A stretch of 64,000 bases of DNA from J054 sp965223095 (GTDB lineage Bacteria; Pseudomonadota; Gammaproteobacteria; Steroidobacterales; GCA-2729495), in assembly GCA_965223095.1 (NCBI GenBank), contig OZ244979.1, forward strand, positions 2,232,001 through 2,296,000, written 5' to 3'. Below, in pieces: positions 34,331 through 44,337 of this stretch. The notes under the pieces were generated by a model, which saw nothing but the letters and a program-made list of their open reading frames with translations, was not told the DNA's origin and made no database searches. The position numbers and the translations under genes were made by a program. Numbering within the stretch: position 1 is the first letter of the stretch; the number at the start of each line of letters is the position of its first letter.

Positions 34331-34666
34331 ATGGCAGCAAAGCGCCTGTTCAAGGTCATGTTCATGAATCAAGGCAAGATCTATGAGGTCTATGCCCGGA
34401 GCGTGTCTCACGGTGGGCTATTCGGCTTCATTGAAATTGAGGAATTGGTCTTTGGAGAACGCAGCAAGCTGGTTGTGGATCCGGCGGAAGAGCGTATTCA
34501 GGCCGAATTTTCAGGCGTCAAGCGCAGCTACTTGCCCATGCATGCCATTTTAAGAATTGACGAAGTTGAGAAACAGGGCGTCAGCAAGATCAGCGACGCC
34601 GAGGGTAGCAATGTTGCTCAATTTCCCATGCCGCTCTATACGCCCGGCGGTAAGGGCGGTGACTAG
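34331..34666 (+). CDS. DUF1820 family protein
   Basis: 111 residues, no signal peptide or membrane helix. The stretches YEVYARSVSHGGLFGFIEIEEL and VKRSYLPMHAILRIDEVEKQG define DUF1820, a small conserved protein of gammaproteobacteria with no established role. It lies 26 bases before purL on the same strand, and divergent from the TagH-like gene. The Lys/Arg-rich front and the fixed length suggest a soluble cytoplasmic factor. Confidence 0.85.
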   Translation: MAAKRLFKVMFMNQGKIYEVYARSVSHGGLFGFIEIEELVFGERSKLVVDPAEERIQAEFSGVKRSYLPMHAILRIDEVEKQGVSKISDAEGSNVAQFPMPLYTPGGKGGD

Positions 34667-34692
34667 CCGCCGCGCGGCAGGTACTTGAAGCC

Positions 34693-37600
34693 GTGGCCAG
34701 TCGCGCTAAGCACGCCAATCTGCTGATCCGGCGTCTGGGACCCGCAGCGCTGAGCCCGTTTCAGCGTGATCGTCTGCTGACAAAAATCCGGGCCTTGGTG
34801 CCCGGGGTCATTGATATCCAAGCACGTTTTTTACACTTGGTTGACGCTGCCAGCGCGCTAGATCGCGGCGAGGAGCGCTTACTCGATGCAATCCTCAGCT
34901 ATGGCGAAACACATTCCGTCGACGAATCTGAGCTGGAATCAATCATTGTTTTGCCGCGCCGTGGGACCATTTCACCTTGGTCGACCAAGGCCACGGACAT
35001 TGCCAGGATCTGCGGACTGCACAAGTTGAATCGCCTTGAGCGGGGCGTGGAGTATCGGCTGGAAATATCCCAATGGCGGGCTACAGACCGCGCGGCTGTT
35101 TTGCCCTTGCTGCATGATCGTATGACCGAGAGCGTGCTGAGCGACCGGGGCGATCTCGATCAGTGGTTTGCCAGTCACCAGCCCGCCCGTTTAAAAACGG
35201 TGCCGCTGTTGGCTGAAGGGCAAAACGCGCTGCTGCGCGCGAATCGTGAACTGGGCCTAGCGCTGTCGGTGGATGAGATTGAGTACTTGGCGACGAATTT
35301 CATCGCGATGAATCGTGATCCCAGTGATGCCGAGCTCATGATGTTTGCCCAGGCGAATTCCGAGCATTGCCGCCATAAGATTTTCAACGCCCAATGGGTC
35401 ATCGACGAAGAATCTCAAGACCACAGCCTGTTTGCCATGATTCGCTCGACCCATGCGGAGAATCCCACGGGTGTACTCAGTGCCTATGAGGATAACGCGG
35501 CCGTCATCGAAGGTGGTCGTGCAAAGCGTCTCGTGCCGACCAGGCAGGACGGTGAATACCGCGTGCACGATGACGAAGTGCACACGCTGATTAAGGTTGA
35601 AACCCACAATCATCCAACAGCCATTTCACCTTTTCCCGGCGCGGCCACGGGCAGTGGGGGTGAAATTCGTGATGAGGGTGCAACCGGCCTCGGCGCGACG
35701 CCAAAGGCAGGCCTGTGTGGCTTCACCGTGTCGCATTTGCGTATTCCCGATAGCCTCCAAGCCTGGGAGCAGACCCTGGGCCGGCCTGACCGAATTGCCA
35801 GCGCGCTGCAAATCATGTTGGAAGGCCCCATTGGAGCGGCCGCGTTTAACAACGAGTTTGGCCGGCCAAATATCCTCGGATACTTTCGGAGCTTCGAGCA
35901 GCCTGCGGGCAACGCAGTCGCTGCCAGTTGGGGTTATCACAAACCCATCATGATTGCTGGCGGCCTGGGTAGTGTGCGACGGCCCGATGCCAAGAAGGGT
36001 ACGGTGCCGGCTGGCAATCTACTGATTGTTCTCGGTGGGCCGGCGATGTTGATTGGGCTGGGCGGCGGTGCGGCGTCATCAGTAGGCAGTGGCAGCAGCA
36101 CCGCCGAACTCGATTTCGCTTCGGTACAGCGGGGAAACCCGGAAATGCAACGGCGCGGACAGCAAGTCATTGATCGCTGCTGGGCCGCGGGGCTGAACGG
36201 CGAGGATAATCCACTGACGATTATTCATGACGTTGGAGCCGGCGGCTTGTCCAATGCCGTGCCGGAGTTGGTTGATCACAGCAAGCTGGGTGCGCAAATC
36301 GAATTACGCGACGTGCCGAATGCGGAACCCGGCATGTCACCCTTGGAGATTTGGTGTAACGAAGCCCAGGAGCGTTACGTCCTGGCCTTAGACCCGCAGC
36401 GGCTGGAGTGGTTTGATGCGGTTTGTCGTCGCGAGCGTTGTCCCTACGCCGTGATCGGGGTATTGGATGATTCCGGGCAGCTCACGGTGCGTGACCGGCG
36501 AGCTAAGAACCGACCTGTGGATATGCCGCTGGACGTACTGTTGGGCAAGCCGCCGCGAACGCAAAAAAATATTCGCCGCCGCCGTCCCGCACCAGTCGCG
36601 ACCAAGCTGCATTGCAATCTTGACGATGCTTGCCGGCGTGTATTGCGCATGCCGGCCGTTGCCGACAAGTCTTTTCTGATCCATATCGGTGATCGAACCG
36701 TTGGCGGTTTGGTGGCCAGGGACCAACTGGTGGGCCCCTGGCAAGTACCCGTCAGCGATGTGGCCGTAACGGCTCGAGATTTCGAAGGCTATGCCGGCGA
36801 AGCCATGGCCATGGGTGAACGTTCGCCCGTGGCGGTGCTAGATCCCGCGGCCTCCGGGCGTTTGGCCGTTGGTGAGGCCGTGACGAATATTGCGGCGGCG
36901 GATATCGTGGGCATCGAGCAGCTGCGTTTGTCCGCGAATTGGATGGCGGCCAGTGGTGTTGGCGAGGAGGATGAAGCCTTATTCGACACCGTAGCGGCCG
37001 TGGCCAGCTTATGCCGTGAGTTAAAAATCGCTATTCCCGTCGGCAAAGACTCGCTGTCCATGCAAACTCGCTGGCACGAAGACGGACAAGACTATTCGGT
37101 GACAGCACCCGTTTCACTCATTGTTTCTGCGTTTGCGCCCGTTGTTGACATCCGCCGTACCGCGACCGCGCAACTGGCGCAATTAGAGGGATCATTGTTA
37201 TTGTTGATTGATCTTGGTGAGGGGCGCGATCGCTTAGGCGGTTCTTGCTTGGCCCAGGCTTTTGGCGAACGAGAAGGCCTGCCGCCCGACCTCACAAAGT
37301 CGTCACTATTAGCTGGATTGTTCGCGGCCGTGCGCGAGTTGGCCGCCGGCAATCTGTTGCTGGCCTATCACGATCGTTCCGACGGTGGTTTGTGGGTCAG
37401 CTTGTGCGAGATGGCTTTTGCGGGACGTTGTGGGGTCGATATCGATATCGATGAAACTGGCGATGCGCTGACTGCCGCTTTGTTCGCTGAAGAATTGGGT
37501 GCGGTGCTGCAAATTGCGGCGGCGGATCTGGAGACTGTGCAAGCGCTCTTGAGCCGTCATGGCTTGCTGGCCTGCACCCGCCGCGTCGGCCGAGTGACCG

Positions 37601-38610
37601 CCACCGACACAATTCAAATCCGCGCGCGCGGTGAAGTCCAGCAATCCTATAGCCGCATGGAACTGCATGGGATCTGGTCGGAGTTGAGCTGGCGGATGCA
37701 GTCCTTGCGGGACAATCCCGAATGCGCGGACCAGGCTTACGCGGCGGCCACCGATGCCTTGGATCCTGGACTATCGCCAAGCTTGAGCTTTGATCCAAAG
37801 ATTGACTGCGCGGCCGCTTTCTTAAAGGGTGGTGCCCGTCCGCCGGTGGCGATCTTGCGCGAGCAGGGTGTCAACAGCCATATGGAAATGGCCGCGGCTT
37901 TTAATCGAGCCGGCTTTAGAGCCGTCGACGTGCACATGTCGGATCTGCTGGAGAACCGCAGCAGTTTGGCGGATTTCGTAGGTCTGGCCGTCTGTGGCGG
38001 ATTTTCCTACGGCGATGTCTTGGGCGCGGGCGGTGGCTGGGCAAAGTCGATTTTGCACAACGAGCGGGCGCGCCAGACATTCGCGGAGTTCTTTGATCGC
38101 CAAGACAGTTTCACTTTGGGCGTTTGCAATGGCTGCCAGATGCTGGCCCATCTGCGGCAGATGATTCCGGGCACGGCGCACTGGCCACGCTTCATACACA
38201 ATCTTTCCGGTCAGTTTGAGGCGCGACTCAGCTTGGTGGAGGTGCAGCCGGGTCCGTCGGTATTGCTGGATGGCATGGTCGGCAGCCGGTTGCTGATTGC
38301 GACCTCCCATGGTGAAGGGCGTGCTACTTTTAACCGGCCGCTGGATTTAGAGCATTTGAACGCGGCTCAACAAGTGGCGCTGAGATTCGTGGACAATCGC
38401 GGGCGCATCGCCGAACGCTACCCCGCGAATCCCAATGGCTCGCCCGAAGGCATAGCCGGATTGTGTTCCGCCGACGGACGTGTCACCGCCATGATGCCGC
38501 ACCCCGAACGCGTGGTGAGGACGGTACAGCATTCCTGGGCACCGGCGGATTGGGGTGAGGATGGACCCTGGCTGCGAATGTTCCGCAATGCCCGGGTTTG
38601 GGTGGCTTAG
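34693..38610 (+). CDS. purL: Phosphoribosylformylglycinamidine synthase PurL
   Basis: Fourth step of purine synthesis, in a single chain of 1305 residues, as in most gammaproteobacteria (about 1295). Landmarks are FAQANSEHCRHKIF, KVETHNHPTAISPFPGAATG, SSVGSGSSTAELDFASVQRG, an ATP-site segment IPVGKDSLSMQTRW, and the C-terminal glutamine amidotransferase domain, with nucleophile C1145 in LGVCNGCQML and the His-Glu in MMPHPERV. Start is GTG at 34693, with a weak AGG at 34679. It ends facing ettA. Confidence 0.97.
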   Translation: MASRAKHANLLIRRLGPAALSPFQRDRLLTKIRALVPGVIDIQARFLHLVDAASALDRGEERLLDAILSYGETHSVDESELESIIVLPRRGTISPWSTKATDIARICGLHKLNRLERGVEYRLEISQWRATDRAAVLPLLHDRMTESVLSDRGDLDQWFASHQPARLKTVPLLAEGQNALLRANRELGLALSVDEIEYLATNFIAMNRDPSDAELMMFAQANSEHCRHKIFNAQWVIDEESQDHSLFAMIRSTHAENPTGVLSAYEDNAAVIEGGRAKRLVPTRQDGEYRVHDDEVHTLIKVETHNHPTAISPFPGAATGSGGEIRDEGATGLGATPKAGLCGFTVSHLRIPDSLQAWEQTLGRPDRIASALQIMLEGPIGAAAFNNEFGRPNILGYFRSFEQPAGNAVAASWGYHKPIMIAGGLGSVRRPDAKKGTVPAGNLLIVLGGPAMLIGLGGGAASSVGSGSSTAELDFASVQRGNPEMQRRGQQVIDRCWAAGLNGEDNPLTIIHDVGAGGLSNAVPELVDHSKLGAQIELRDVPNAEPGMSPLEIWCNEAQERYVLALDPQRLEWFDAVCRRERCPYAVIGVLDDSGQLTVRDRRAKNRPVDMPLDVLLGKPPRTQKNIRRRRPAPVATKLHCNLDDACRRVLRMPAVADKSFLIHIGDRTVGGLVARDQLVGPWQVPVSDVAVTARDFEGYAGEAMAMGERSPVAVLDPAASGRLAVGEAVTNIAAADIVGIEQLRLSANWMAASGVGEEDEALFDTVAAVASLCRELKIAIPVGKDSLSMQTRWHEDGQDYSVTAPVSLIVSAFAPVVDIRRTATAQLAQLEGSLLLLIDLGEGRDRLGGSCLAQAFGEREGLPPDLTKSSLLAGLFAAVRELAAGNLLLAYHDRSDGGLWVSLCEMAFAGRCGVDIDIDETGDALTAALFAEELGAVLQIAAADLETVQALLSRHGLLACTRRVGRVTATDTIQIRARGEVQQSYSRMELHGIWSELSWRMQSLRDNPECADQAYAAATDALDPGLSPSLSFDPKIDCAAAFLKGGARPPVAILREQGVNSHMEMAAAFNRAGFRAVDVHMSDLLENRSSLADFVGLAVCGGFSYGDVLGAGGGWAKSILHNERARQTFAEFFDRQDSFTLGVCNGCQMLAHLRQMIPGTAHWPRFIHNLSGQFEARLSLVEVQPGPSVLLDGMVGSRLLIATSHGEGRATFNRPLDLEHLNAAQQVALRFVDNRGRIAERYPANPNGSPEGIAGLCSADGRVTAMMPHPERVVRTVQHSWAPADWGEDGPWLRMFRNARVWVA

Positions 38611-38647
38611 CTGAGAAGGCCGTGTGCGCCGACGGTCAACGACGCGT

Positions 38648-38696
38648 TAAAATACTTAAAAATTAGTTATTTATATATCTTTAATAAAGTATTTTA
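38648..38696. terminator. AT-rich inverted repeat between purL and ettA
   Basis: TAAAATACTT (38648-38657) and AAGTATTTTA (38687-38696) are perfect 10-bp arms in a very AT-rich patch about 50 bases long between two convergent genes. The right arm includes the ettA stop codon. It could end transcription from both sides, but the 29-base spacer makes it a weak hairpin. Confidence 0.45.
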
Positions 38697-40367
38697 TGCT
38701 GTAAGCGCTTTGTACCGAATTCGGTGTGGGTTGTCCGCGTCGGCGCCTAATCTTCGCTGGCGATCCCGCTCATAGTCGGCGTAGTTGCCCTGAAACCAAG
38801 TTACTTGGCTGTCGCCTTCAAACGCGAGGATATGCGTGGCGATACGATCCAGGAACCACCGGTCATGGGAAATCACGATGGCGCAACCGGGGAAATCCAA
38901 CAGCGCTTCCTCTAGCGCCCGCAAGGTTTCCACGTCTAGGTCATTGGTCGGTTCATCAAGTAGCAATACATTGCCGCCGGAGCGCAGCACCTTGGCTAGG
39001 TGAACGCGATTGCGCTCACCACCTGATAATTGACCGATGTGTTGTTGTTGCTGCGGGCCGCGGAAGTTGAAGCGGCCCACATAGGCGCGCGAGGGCGTTT
39101 CATACTTACCGACGCGAATGATGTCATCGCCGCCGGAAATCTCCTCCCAAACCGTATGTTTATCGTCCAGGGCTTGGCGTGACTGATCCACGTAGGCGAG
39201 TTTCACCGTGTCGCCGATACGAATTTCGCCAGCATCGGGGTCTTCTTGCCGCGTGAGCATCCGAAACAGCGTGGTCTTGCCCGCGCCATTGGGGCCGATG
39301 ACCCCCACGATGGCACCCGGGGGAATTTTGCAGTTAAGGTCCTCGATGAGCAGTCGGTCCCCGAAGCCCTTGCGCAAATGATTAGCCTCGATCACTAGAT
39401 CGCCTAATCGTTCCCCGGGCGGAATGTAGATCTCATTGGTTTCTTGCCGCGATTGAAACTCCTTGGAATTGAGTTCCTGAAACCGGTTAATACGAGCCTT
39501 GTTTTTGGCCTGCCGCGCTTTGGGGTTGGCTCGTACCCATTCAAGCTCCGCTTTGATGGTTTTCTGCCGTCCCGCTTCCTGCTTTTCTTCAATCTTCAGG
39601 CGCGCTTCTTTTTGTTCCAGCCACGAGGAGTAGTTGCCCTCCCAGGGAATGCCGTGGCCTCGGTCTAGCTCGAGTATCCAACCGGCGACATTATCCAGAA
39701 AGTAGCGATCGTGGGTGACCGCGATCACGGTGCCGGGATATTTTTCCAAGAAGCGTTCGAGCCAGGCGACGGATTCCGCATCCAGGTGGTTGGTGGGTTC
39801 GTCCAACAGCAGCATGTCGGGTTCAGCAAGCAATAGGCGGCACAAGGCGACGCGCCGGCGTTCGCCGCCGGACAGCTGGTCGACCTTGGCGTCCCAGTCG
39901 GGCAGGCGCAGGGCGTCGGCGGCGATCTCGAGCTTTCTTTCAATTTCCCAGCCGTTGCAGGCATCGATGGCGTCCTGCAGCTTGCCTTGCTCATCCAATA
40001 AGCCCGTCATCTCATCGTCGTCCATGGGTTCGGCAAAGCGCTCGCTGATTTCGTTAAAACGCGTAATCAGCCCAAAGGTTTCGGCGACGCCTTCCTCGAC
40101 GGCGGCGCGCACGGTTTGGCCGGCTGTCAGTTCCGGTTCTTGGGGGAGATAGCCAATTTTTATGCCGGCTTGTGGTCTAGCCTCGCCGTCGAATTCCGCA
40201 TCCACCCCCGCCATAATTCTTAGCAGTGTCGACTTGCCCGAGCCATTTAGGCCCAGCACGCCGATTTTGGCGCCGGGGAAGAAACTGAGAGAGATGTCGC
40301 GCAAAATGAACCGCTTGGGCGGCACGATCTTGGCGACTTGGTTCATGGTGTAGACGTACTGGGCCAC
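38694..40367 (-). CDS. ettA: Energy-dependent translational throttle EttA
   Basis: ABC-F ATPase that binds the ribosome E site and gates elongation by ATP/ADP state. 557 residues (E. coli 555). Two ABC domains: Walker A GLNGSGKST and GPNGAGKTT, signatures LSGGERRRVALC and LSGGERNRVHLAK, with the arm and linker between. The GTG at 40367 is chosen because VAQYVYTMNQV aligns with the family start; the longer in-frame stretch up to 40487 has no match. It is divergent from the HDAC-like gene. Confidence 0.95.
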   Translation of the reverse strand: MAQYVYTMNQVAKIVPPKRFILRDISLSFFPGAKIGVLGLNGSGKSTLLRIMAGVDAEFDGEARPQAGIKIGYLPQEPELTAGQTVRAAVEEGVAETFGLITRFNEISERFAEPMDDDEMTGLLDEQGKLQDAIDACNGWEIERKLEIAADALRLPDWDAKVDQLSGGERRRVALCRLLLAEPDMLLLDEPTNHLDAESVAWLERFLEKYPGTVIAVTHDRYFLDNVAGWILELDRGHGIPWEGNYSSWLEQKEARLKIEEKQEAGRQKTIKAELEWVRANPKARQAKNKARINRFQELNSKEFQSRQETNEIYIPPGERLGDLVIEANHLRKGFGDRLLIEDLNCKIPPGAIVGVIGPNGAGKTTLFRMLTRQEDPDAGEIRIGDTVKLAYVDQSRQALDDKHTVWEEISGGDDIIRVGKYETPSRAYVGRFNFRGPQQQQHIGQLSGGERNRVHLAKVLRSGGNVLLLDEPTNDLDVETLRALEEALLDFPGCAIVISHDRWFLDRIATHILAFEGDSQVTWFQGNYADYERDRQRRLGADADNPHRIRYKALTA

Positions 40368-40434
40368 GCTGAGTAATCCCCGCAGACTGAATTGGGGCGA
40401 GATTATCCGGTAATGCTGAATAGAATGAAAAGTC

Positions 40435-41400
40435 ATGTGCCCTCGGCAGGTTGATGTCCCGGTGGCGGTGTACCGCGACCCGGCCATTGCCGCCTATGGT
40501 TTTGGCGCCACGCACCCCTTTGGTCCCGATCGCCACGATGTATTTCATGCCGAACTCGAACGAGTTGGTTTGGCCGATCGCGTGAACTTGGTGCAAGCGC
40601 TTGCCGCCAGCCGCGAGGAGCTGTGCAGTTTTCATGATGAGGCGTATGTCGACTTCGTGGCGGATCGCTGTCAGCAGGGCAGCGGTTTCTTAGACGGCGG
40701 CGATACGCCGGCGCAACGCGGTTTGTATGAATCCGCGGCGGCCGTTGCCGGCGCAACTGTCGATGCAGTGAACCGGGTACTAGGCGGCGAGCAGCGCCGC
40801 GCTTTTGTACCCATCGCGGGCCTGCACCATGCAGGTCGTCAACATGCCGCAGGTTTTTGCGTCTTTAACGATTGCGGTATTGCCATCGAAATGCTGCGCC
40901 GGCGCCATGGCATACGGCGTATCGCCTATGTCGATATCGATGCGCATCATGGCGATGGGGTCTTTTACGCCTTTGAAGAAGATCCCGACGTCTTCATTGC
41001 CGACTTGCACGAAGATGGACACTATTTGTATCCCGGCACCGGCGCGCACTCTGAAACCGGCCGCGGCTTAGCCCGTGGTAGCAAGCTGAACCTGCCTCTG
41101 GAGCCTGGCGTTGGGGATGAGGGATTCTTGGCGGCTTGGGACCAGGTCGCTGCCAAGTTGAGCGAGGCTCAGCCTGAATTCATCCTCTTGCAGTGTGGCG
41201 CGGACAGTCTCGCCAACGATCCAATTACCCACTTGCGTTGTACCGCCGCCGCCCATGCAAAAGTCGCGGCTGATCTTTGCCGGTATGCAGATCGTCACTG
41301 CGACGGGAGACTAGTGGCTATGGGCGGTGGTGGCTACAACCGACAAAACTTGGCCAGTTCTTGGACCGCCGTCGTTCGGGAATTGCTCCAGACCCGCTGA
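40435..41400 (+). CDS. Histone deacetylase family protein (zinc amidohydrolase)
   Basis: 321 residues of the HDAC/AcuC/acetylpolyamine amidohydrolase superfamily. The His pair lies in GLHHAGRQHAAGFCVFND, zinc ligands in VDIDAHHGDGV, and the third ligand in QCGADSLANDP; MGGGGYN near the end is also conserved. Bacterial members deacetylate small amines, acetoin-related targets or lysines. No acs, acuA or polyamine gene is nearby to decide between them. It is read just before glyA on the same strand. Confidence 0.88.
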   Translation: MCPRQVDVPVAVYRDPAIAAYGFGATHPFGPDRHDVFHAELERVGLADRVNLVQALAASREELCSFHDEAYVDFVADRCQQGSGFLDGGDTPAQRGLYESAAAVAGATVDAVNRVLGGEQRRAFVPIAGLHHAGRQHAAGFCVFNDCGIAIEMLRRRHGIRRIAYVDIDAHHGDGVFYAFEEDPDVFIADLHEDGHYLYPGTGAHSETGRGLARGSKLNLPLEPGVGDEGFLAAWDQVAAKLSEAQPEFILLQCGADSLANDPITHLRCTAAAHAKVAADLCRYADRHCDGRLVAMGGGGYNRQNLASSWTAVVRELLQTR

Positions 41401-41465
41401 TTAGACCGGCTAGCCGTGATCAGCTCGGGTACAATCCACCTCTTTTTTCCGTGGGGACCCAGATA

Positions 41466-42719
41466 ATGTTCGCAGCGGCGTCCAGCCTTGAAGATTTTGA
41501 TCCCGATCTGGCTCAAGCCATTGGTGCCGAAGCGCGTCGCCAAGAGGAAAATCTTGAGCTGATTGCGTCGGAAAATTACGCCAGTCCGAGGGTGCTAGCG
41601 GCTCAGGGTTCGGTGCTAACGAACAAGTACGCCGAAGGCTACCCGGGTCGTCGTTACTACGGTGGTTGTGAGCACGTGGATGTTGCCGAAGAGTTGGCTT
41701 TGCAGCGCGCCCGCGACCTGTTTGGTGCCGCCTACGCGAATGTACAGCCGCACTCCGGTTCCCAGGCCAACGCCGCGGTGTACATGGCTTTATTGAGTCC
41801 GGGTGACACGGTCTTGGGCATGAGTTTGGCCCATGGTGGTCATTTGACCCACGGATCGCCAGTTAATTTTTCTGGTCGCTTGTACAACATTATCTCCTAC
41901 GGCCTCGACGAAGAAACGGGAGAAATCGATTATGAACAAGTTAGCGCCATGGCGCGATCACAAAAGCCACGGATGATTATTGCGGGCTTTTCCGCCTACT
42001 CACGAATTGTAGATTGGCAACGTTTTCGAGAAATCGCCGACGATGTAGGCGCCTACCTGATGGTGGATATGGCTCACGTGGCCGGCTTGGTGGCAGCCGG
42101 TGAATATCCCAGCCCTGTTGATATTGCTGATGTGACGACGACCACGACGCACAAGACATTGCGCGGTCCGCGCGGCGGCATGATTTTGGCGCGCGAAAAT
42201 GACGAGCTGACAAAGAAATTCAATTCCTTGGTTTTTCCCGGTACCCAGGGTGGGCCCTTGATGCACGTCATCGCCGCAAAGGCTGTTGCGTTGTTAGAAG
42301 CCATGCAACCGGAGTTCAAGGCTTATCAAAAACAAGTAAGGGCTAACGCGCGTCGGCTGGCGGAAGTGCTGCAATACCGCGGCTACAAGATCGTATCCGG
42401 TGGCACGGATAATCATATGTTTCTCCTCGATCTTATCGACAAAGACATCACGGGCAAAGACGCTGATGCAGCCTTGGACGCAGCCCATATCACGGTTAAT
42501 AAGAATGCTGTGCCGAATGATCCGCGCTCACCGTTTGTAACAAGCGGGCTGCGCATGGGCTCTCCGGCGATTACTACGCGTGGATTGCTGGAGCCGGAAG
42601 TCACCGAGGTGGCAACCTGGATCGCGGGCATTTTGGATCATATGGGTGATAAAGCGCGGCTGAACGCCGTGCGTAAGAAGGTCGTTGATTTGTGTAAACG
42701 TTTTCCGGTCTACGGCTAA
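41466..42719 (+). CDS. glyA: Serine hydroxymethyltransferase GlyA
   Basis: PLP enzyme making glycine and 5,10-methylene-THF from serine. 417 residues, the exact family length. The PLP lysine lies in TTTTHKTLRGPRGG; other landmarks are ENLELIASENYASPRVL, NKYAEGYPGRRYYGGCE, GSQANAAVY and VTSGLRMGSPAITTRG. The ATG at 41466 is chosen over codons further upstream that overlap the previous gene. It is followed after 33 bases by nrdR, the usual order. Confidence 0.97.
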   Translation: MFAAASSLEDFDPDLAQAIGAEARRQEENLELIASENYASPRVLAAQGSVLTNKYAEGYPGRRYYGGCEHVDVAEELALQRARDLFGAAYANVQPHSGSQANAAVYMALLSPGDTVLGMSLAHGGHLTHGSPVNFSGRLYNIISYGLDEETGEIDYEQVSAMARSQKPRMIIAGFSAYSRIVDWQRFREIADDVGAYLMVDMAHVAGLVAAGEYPSPVDIADVTTTTTHKTLRGPRGGMILARENDELTKKFNSLVFPGTQGGPLMHVIAAKAVALLEAMQPEFKAYQKQVRANARRLAEVLQYRGYKIVSGGTDNHMFLLDLIDKDITGKDADAALDAAHITVNKNAVPNDPRSPFVTSGLRMGSPAITTRGLLEPEVTEVATWIAGILDHMGDKARLNAVRKKVVDLCKRFPVYG

Positions 42720-42752
42720 GTTAGTCGCGGCTTTTTATGCAACGGCGCGAAC

Positions 42753-43259
42753 GTGCACTGTCCTTTTTGTAATCACAGTGAAACAAAAGTTGCCGATTCG
42801 CGTTTGGCCGGCGAGGGAATGCAGGTACGCCGCCGGCGGGAATGTCTAAGCTGTGGTGAGCGCTTTACGACTTTTGAATCTGCCGAACTAGTACTGCCAC
42901 GGCTCATCAAGCGTGACGAGAGTCGTGAGCCCTTTGACGAGGCGAAGTTGCGCAACGGTTTTGTACGTGCCTTAGAAAAACGCCCGGTTAGTAGTGAGGC
43001 GGTTGAAGCCGCGCTGTCGCGGATTATTCACAAGCTGCAAACCACGGGCGAAAGAGAAGTGCCTGCGCGGCTGGTTGGTGAGATGGTGATGGAAGAATTA
43101 CGCGCTTTGGACGAAGTGGCCTATGTTCGTTTCGCGTCGGTTTATCGAAGCTTTCAAGATGTGACGGCATTTCAAGTCGAGATTCAGCGGCTACGTGAAA
43201 TGAGCGGTGAGGATGTGCGCCGCGATCAGATGTCCCTATTGCCTGATGATGAAAAATGA
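42753..43259 (+). CDS. nrdR: Transcriptional repressor NrdR
   Basis: Zinc-ribbon plus ATP-cone repressor of ribonucleotide reductase genes. 168 residues. The zinc-ribbon Cys are in MHCPFCNH and ECLSCGERF; the ATP cone follows at about 46-136 (LVLPRLIKRDESREPFDEAKL, ASVYRSFQDVTAF). GTG start. The stop overlaps the first codons of ribD by 14 bases. Confidence 0.96.
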   Translation: MHCPFCNHSETKVADSRLAGEGMQVRRRRECLSCGERFTTFESAELVLPRLIKRDESREPFDEAKLRNGFVRALEKRPVSSEAVEAALSRIIHKLQTTGEREVPARLVGEMVMEELRALDEVAYVRFASVYRSFQDVTAFQVEIQRLREMSGEDVRRDQMSLLPDDEK

Positions 43260-44337
43260 TCATTTCTGGATGGCACGTGCGCTTGATCTAGCCAAGCGTG
43301 GCTTGTATACGGCCCATCCAAATCCGCGGGTGGGTTGCATCGTGTTGAGTAAGGGTGAAGTTGTTGCCGAGGCTTGGCACCGTCGCCGAGGTGAAGCCCA
43401 CGCCGAAGCAGCAGCCTTGCAGCTCGCTGGTGAGGCTGCGCTTGGCGCGACTCTATATGTCACCTTGGAGCCCTGTTGTCACCAGGGTCATACAGGCGCG
43501 TGCACGGATGCTTTGATCGCTGCCGGCCTTAGCCGGGTGGTGGTCGCGACGCGGGATCCGAATCCGCAAGTCAACGGTGGTGGCATCCAAAAATTGCGGG
43601 ATGCGGGTTTGCTGGTTACCGAGGGCGTATTGGCGACGGAAAGCGCGGAACTCAATCGTGGGTTTAACCAGCGTATGTCGACGGGGCGACCTTGGACGCG
43701 CATTAAGCTTGCTGTGAGTATCGATGGCCGAACGGCCCTGGGGGACGGCCAGAGCCAGTGGATTAGCTGCGCGGCTTCGCGCGCTGACGTGCAACGCTGG
43801 CGCGCCCGTAGTTCCGCAATCATCACGGGCGCGCATACCGTAGTAGCTGACGACCCCTCTCTAACAGTGCGAGATCCGGCCTTAGCGGATGTGCAGCAGC
43901 CCGAGCGCATTGTGCTTGACGCGCATTTTCAAACCTCGCCGCAGGCGCGCCTGTTCGAATTGCCGGGGCGTACACGAATTTTTGGCGCGGAAGAAACGGT
44001 CTATCGAGCCGAAGCACTGCGTGATGCTGGCGCGACACTGGAAACCTTGCCTAGCGAACGGGGGCGCGTGGATCTGCGGGCTTTATTGCTGCGCTTGGGC
44101 GAACTAGAAATGAACGAAGTGATAGTGGAGGCGGGCGCCACATTGTGCGGTGCTTTTCTAGCGGCCCAGCTGGTCGATGAATTATTGGTTTACCAAGCGC
44201 CGCATGTATTGGGCAGCGATGCGCGTGCGATGTTCGCAATGCCCGCCTTGGCTAGCATGAACGAACGTATGCAGTTTGAATTGGCCGATGTGCGTAAGAT
44301 TGGTACGGATCTGCGTTTTCGCTACTTGAGAATCTAA
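43246..44337 (+). CDS. ribD: Riboflavin biosynthesis deaminase/reductase RibD
   Basis: Two-domain enzyme of the second and third riboflavin steps. 363 residues. The deaminase domain (about 1-145) has the zinc motif HAEAAAL with LEPCCHQGHTGACTDAL; the reductase domain (about 150-360) has LAVSIDGRTALGDGQSQW and NEVIVEAGATLCGAFL. The first ATG (43246) overlaps nrdR, implying coupling. RibE, RibBA and RibH, which normally follow before nusB, are missing here. Confidence 0.96.
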   Translation: MMKNDHFWMARALDLAKRGLYTAHPNPRVGCIVLSKGEVVAEAWHRRRGEAHAEAAALQLAGEAALGATLYVTLEPCCHQGHTGACTDALIAAGLSRVVVATRDPNPQVNGGGIQKLRDAGLLVTEGVLATESAELNRGFNQRMSTGRPWTRIKLAVSIDGRTALGDGQSQWISCAASRADVQRWRARSSAIITGAHTVVADDPSLTVRDPALADVQQPERIVLDAHFQTSPQARLFELPGRTRIFGAEETVYRAEALRDAGATLETLPSERGRVDLRALLLRLGELEMNEVIVEAGATLCGAFLAAQLVDELLVYQAPHVLGSDARAMFAMPALASMNERMQFELADVRKIGTDLRFRYLRI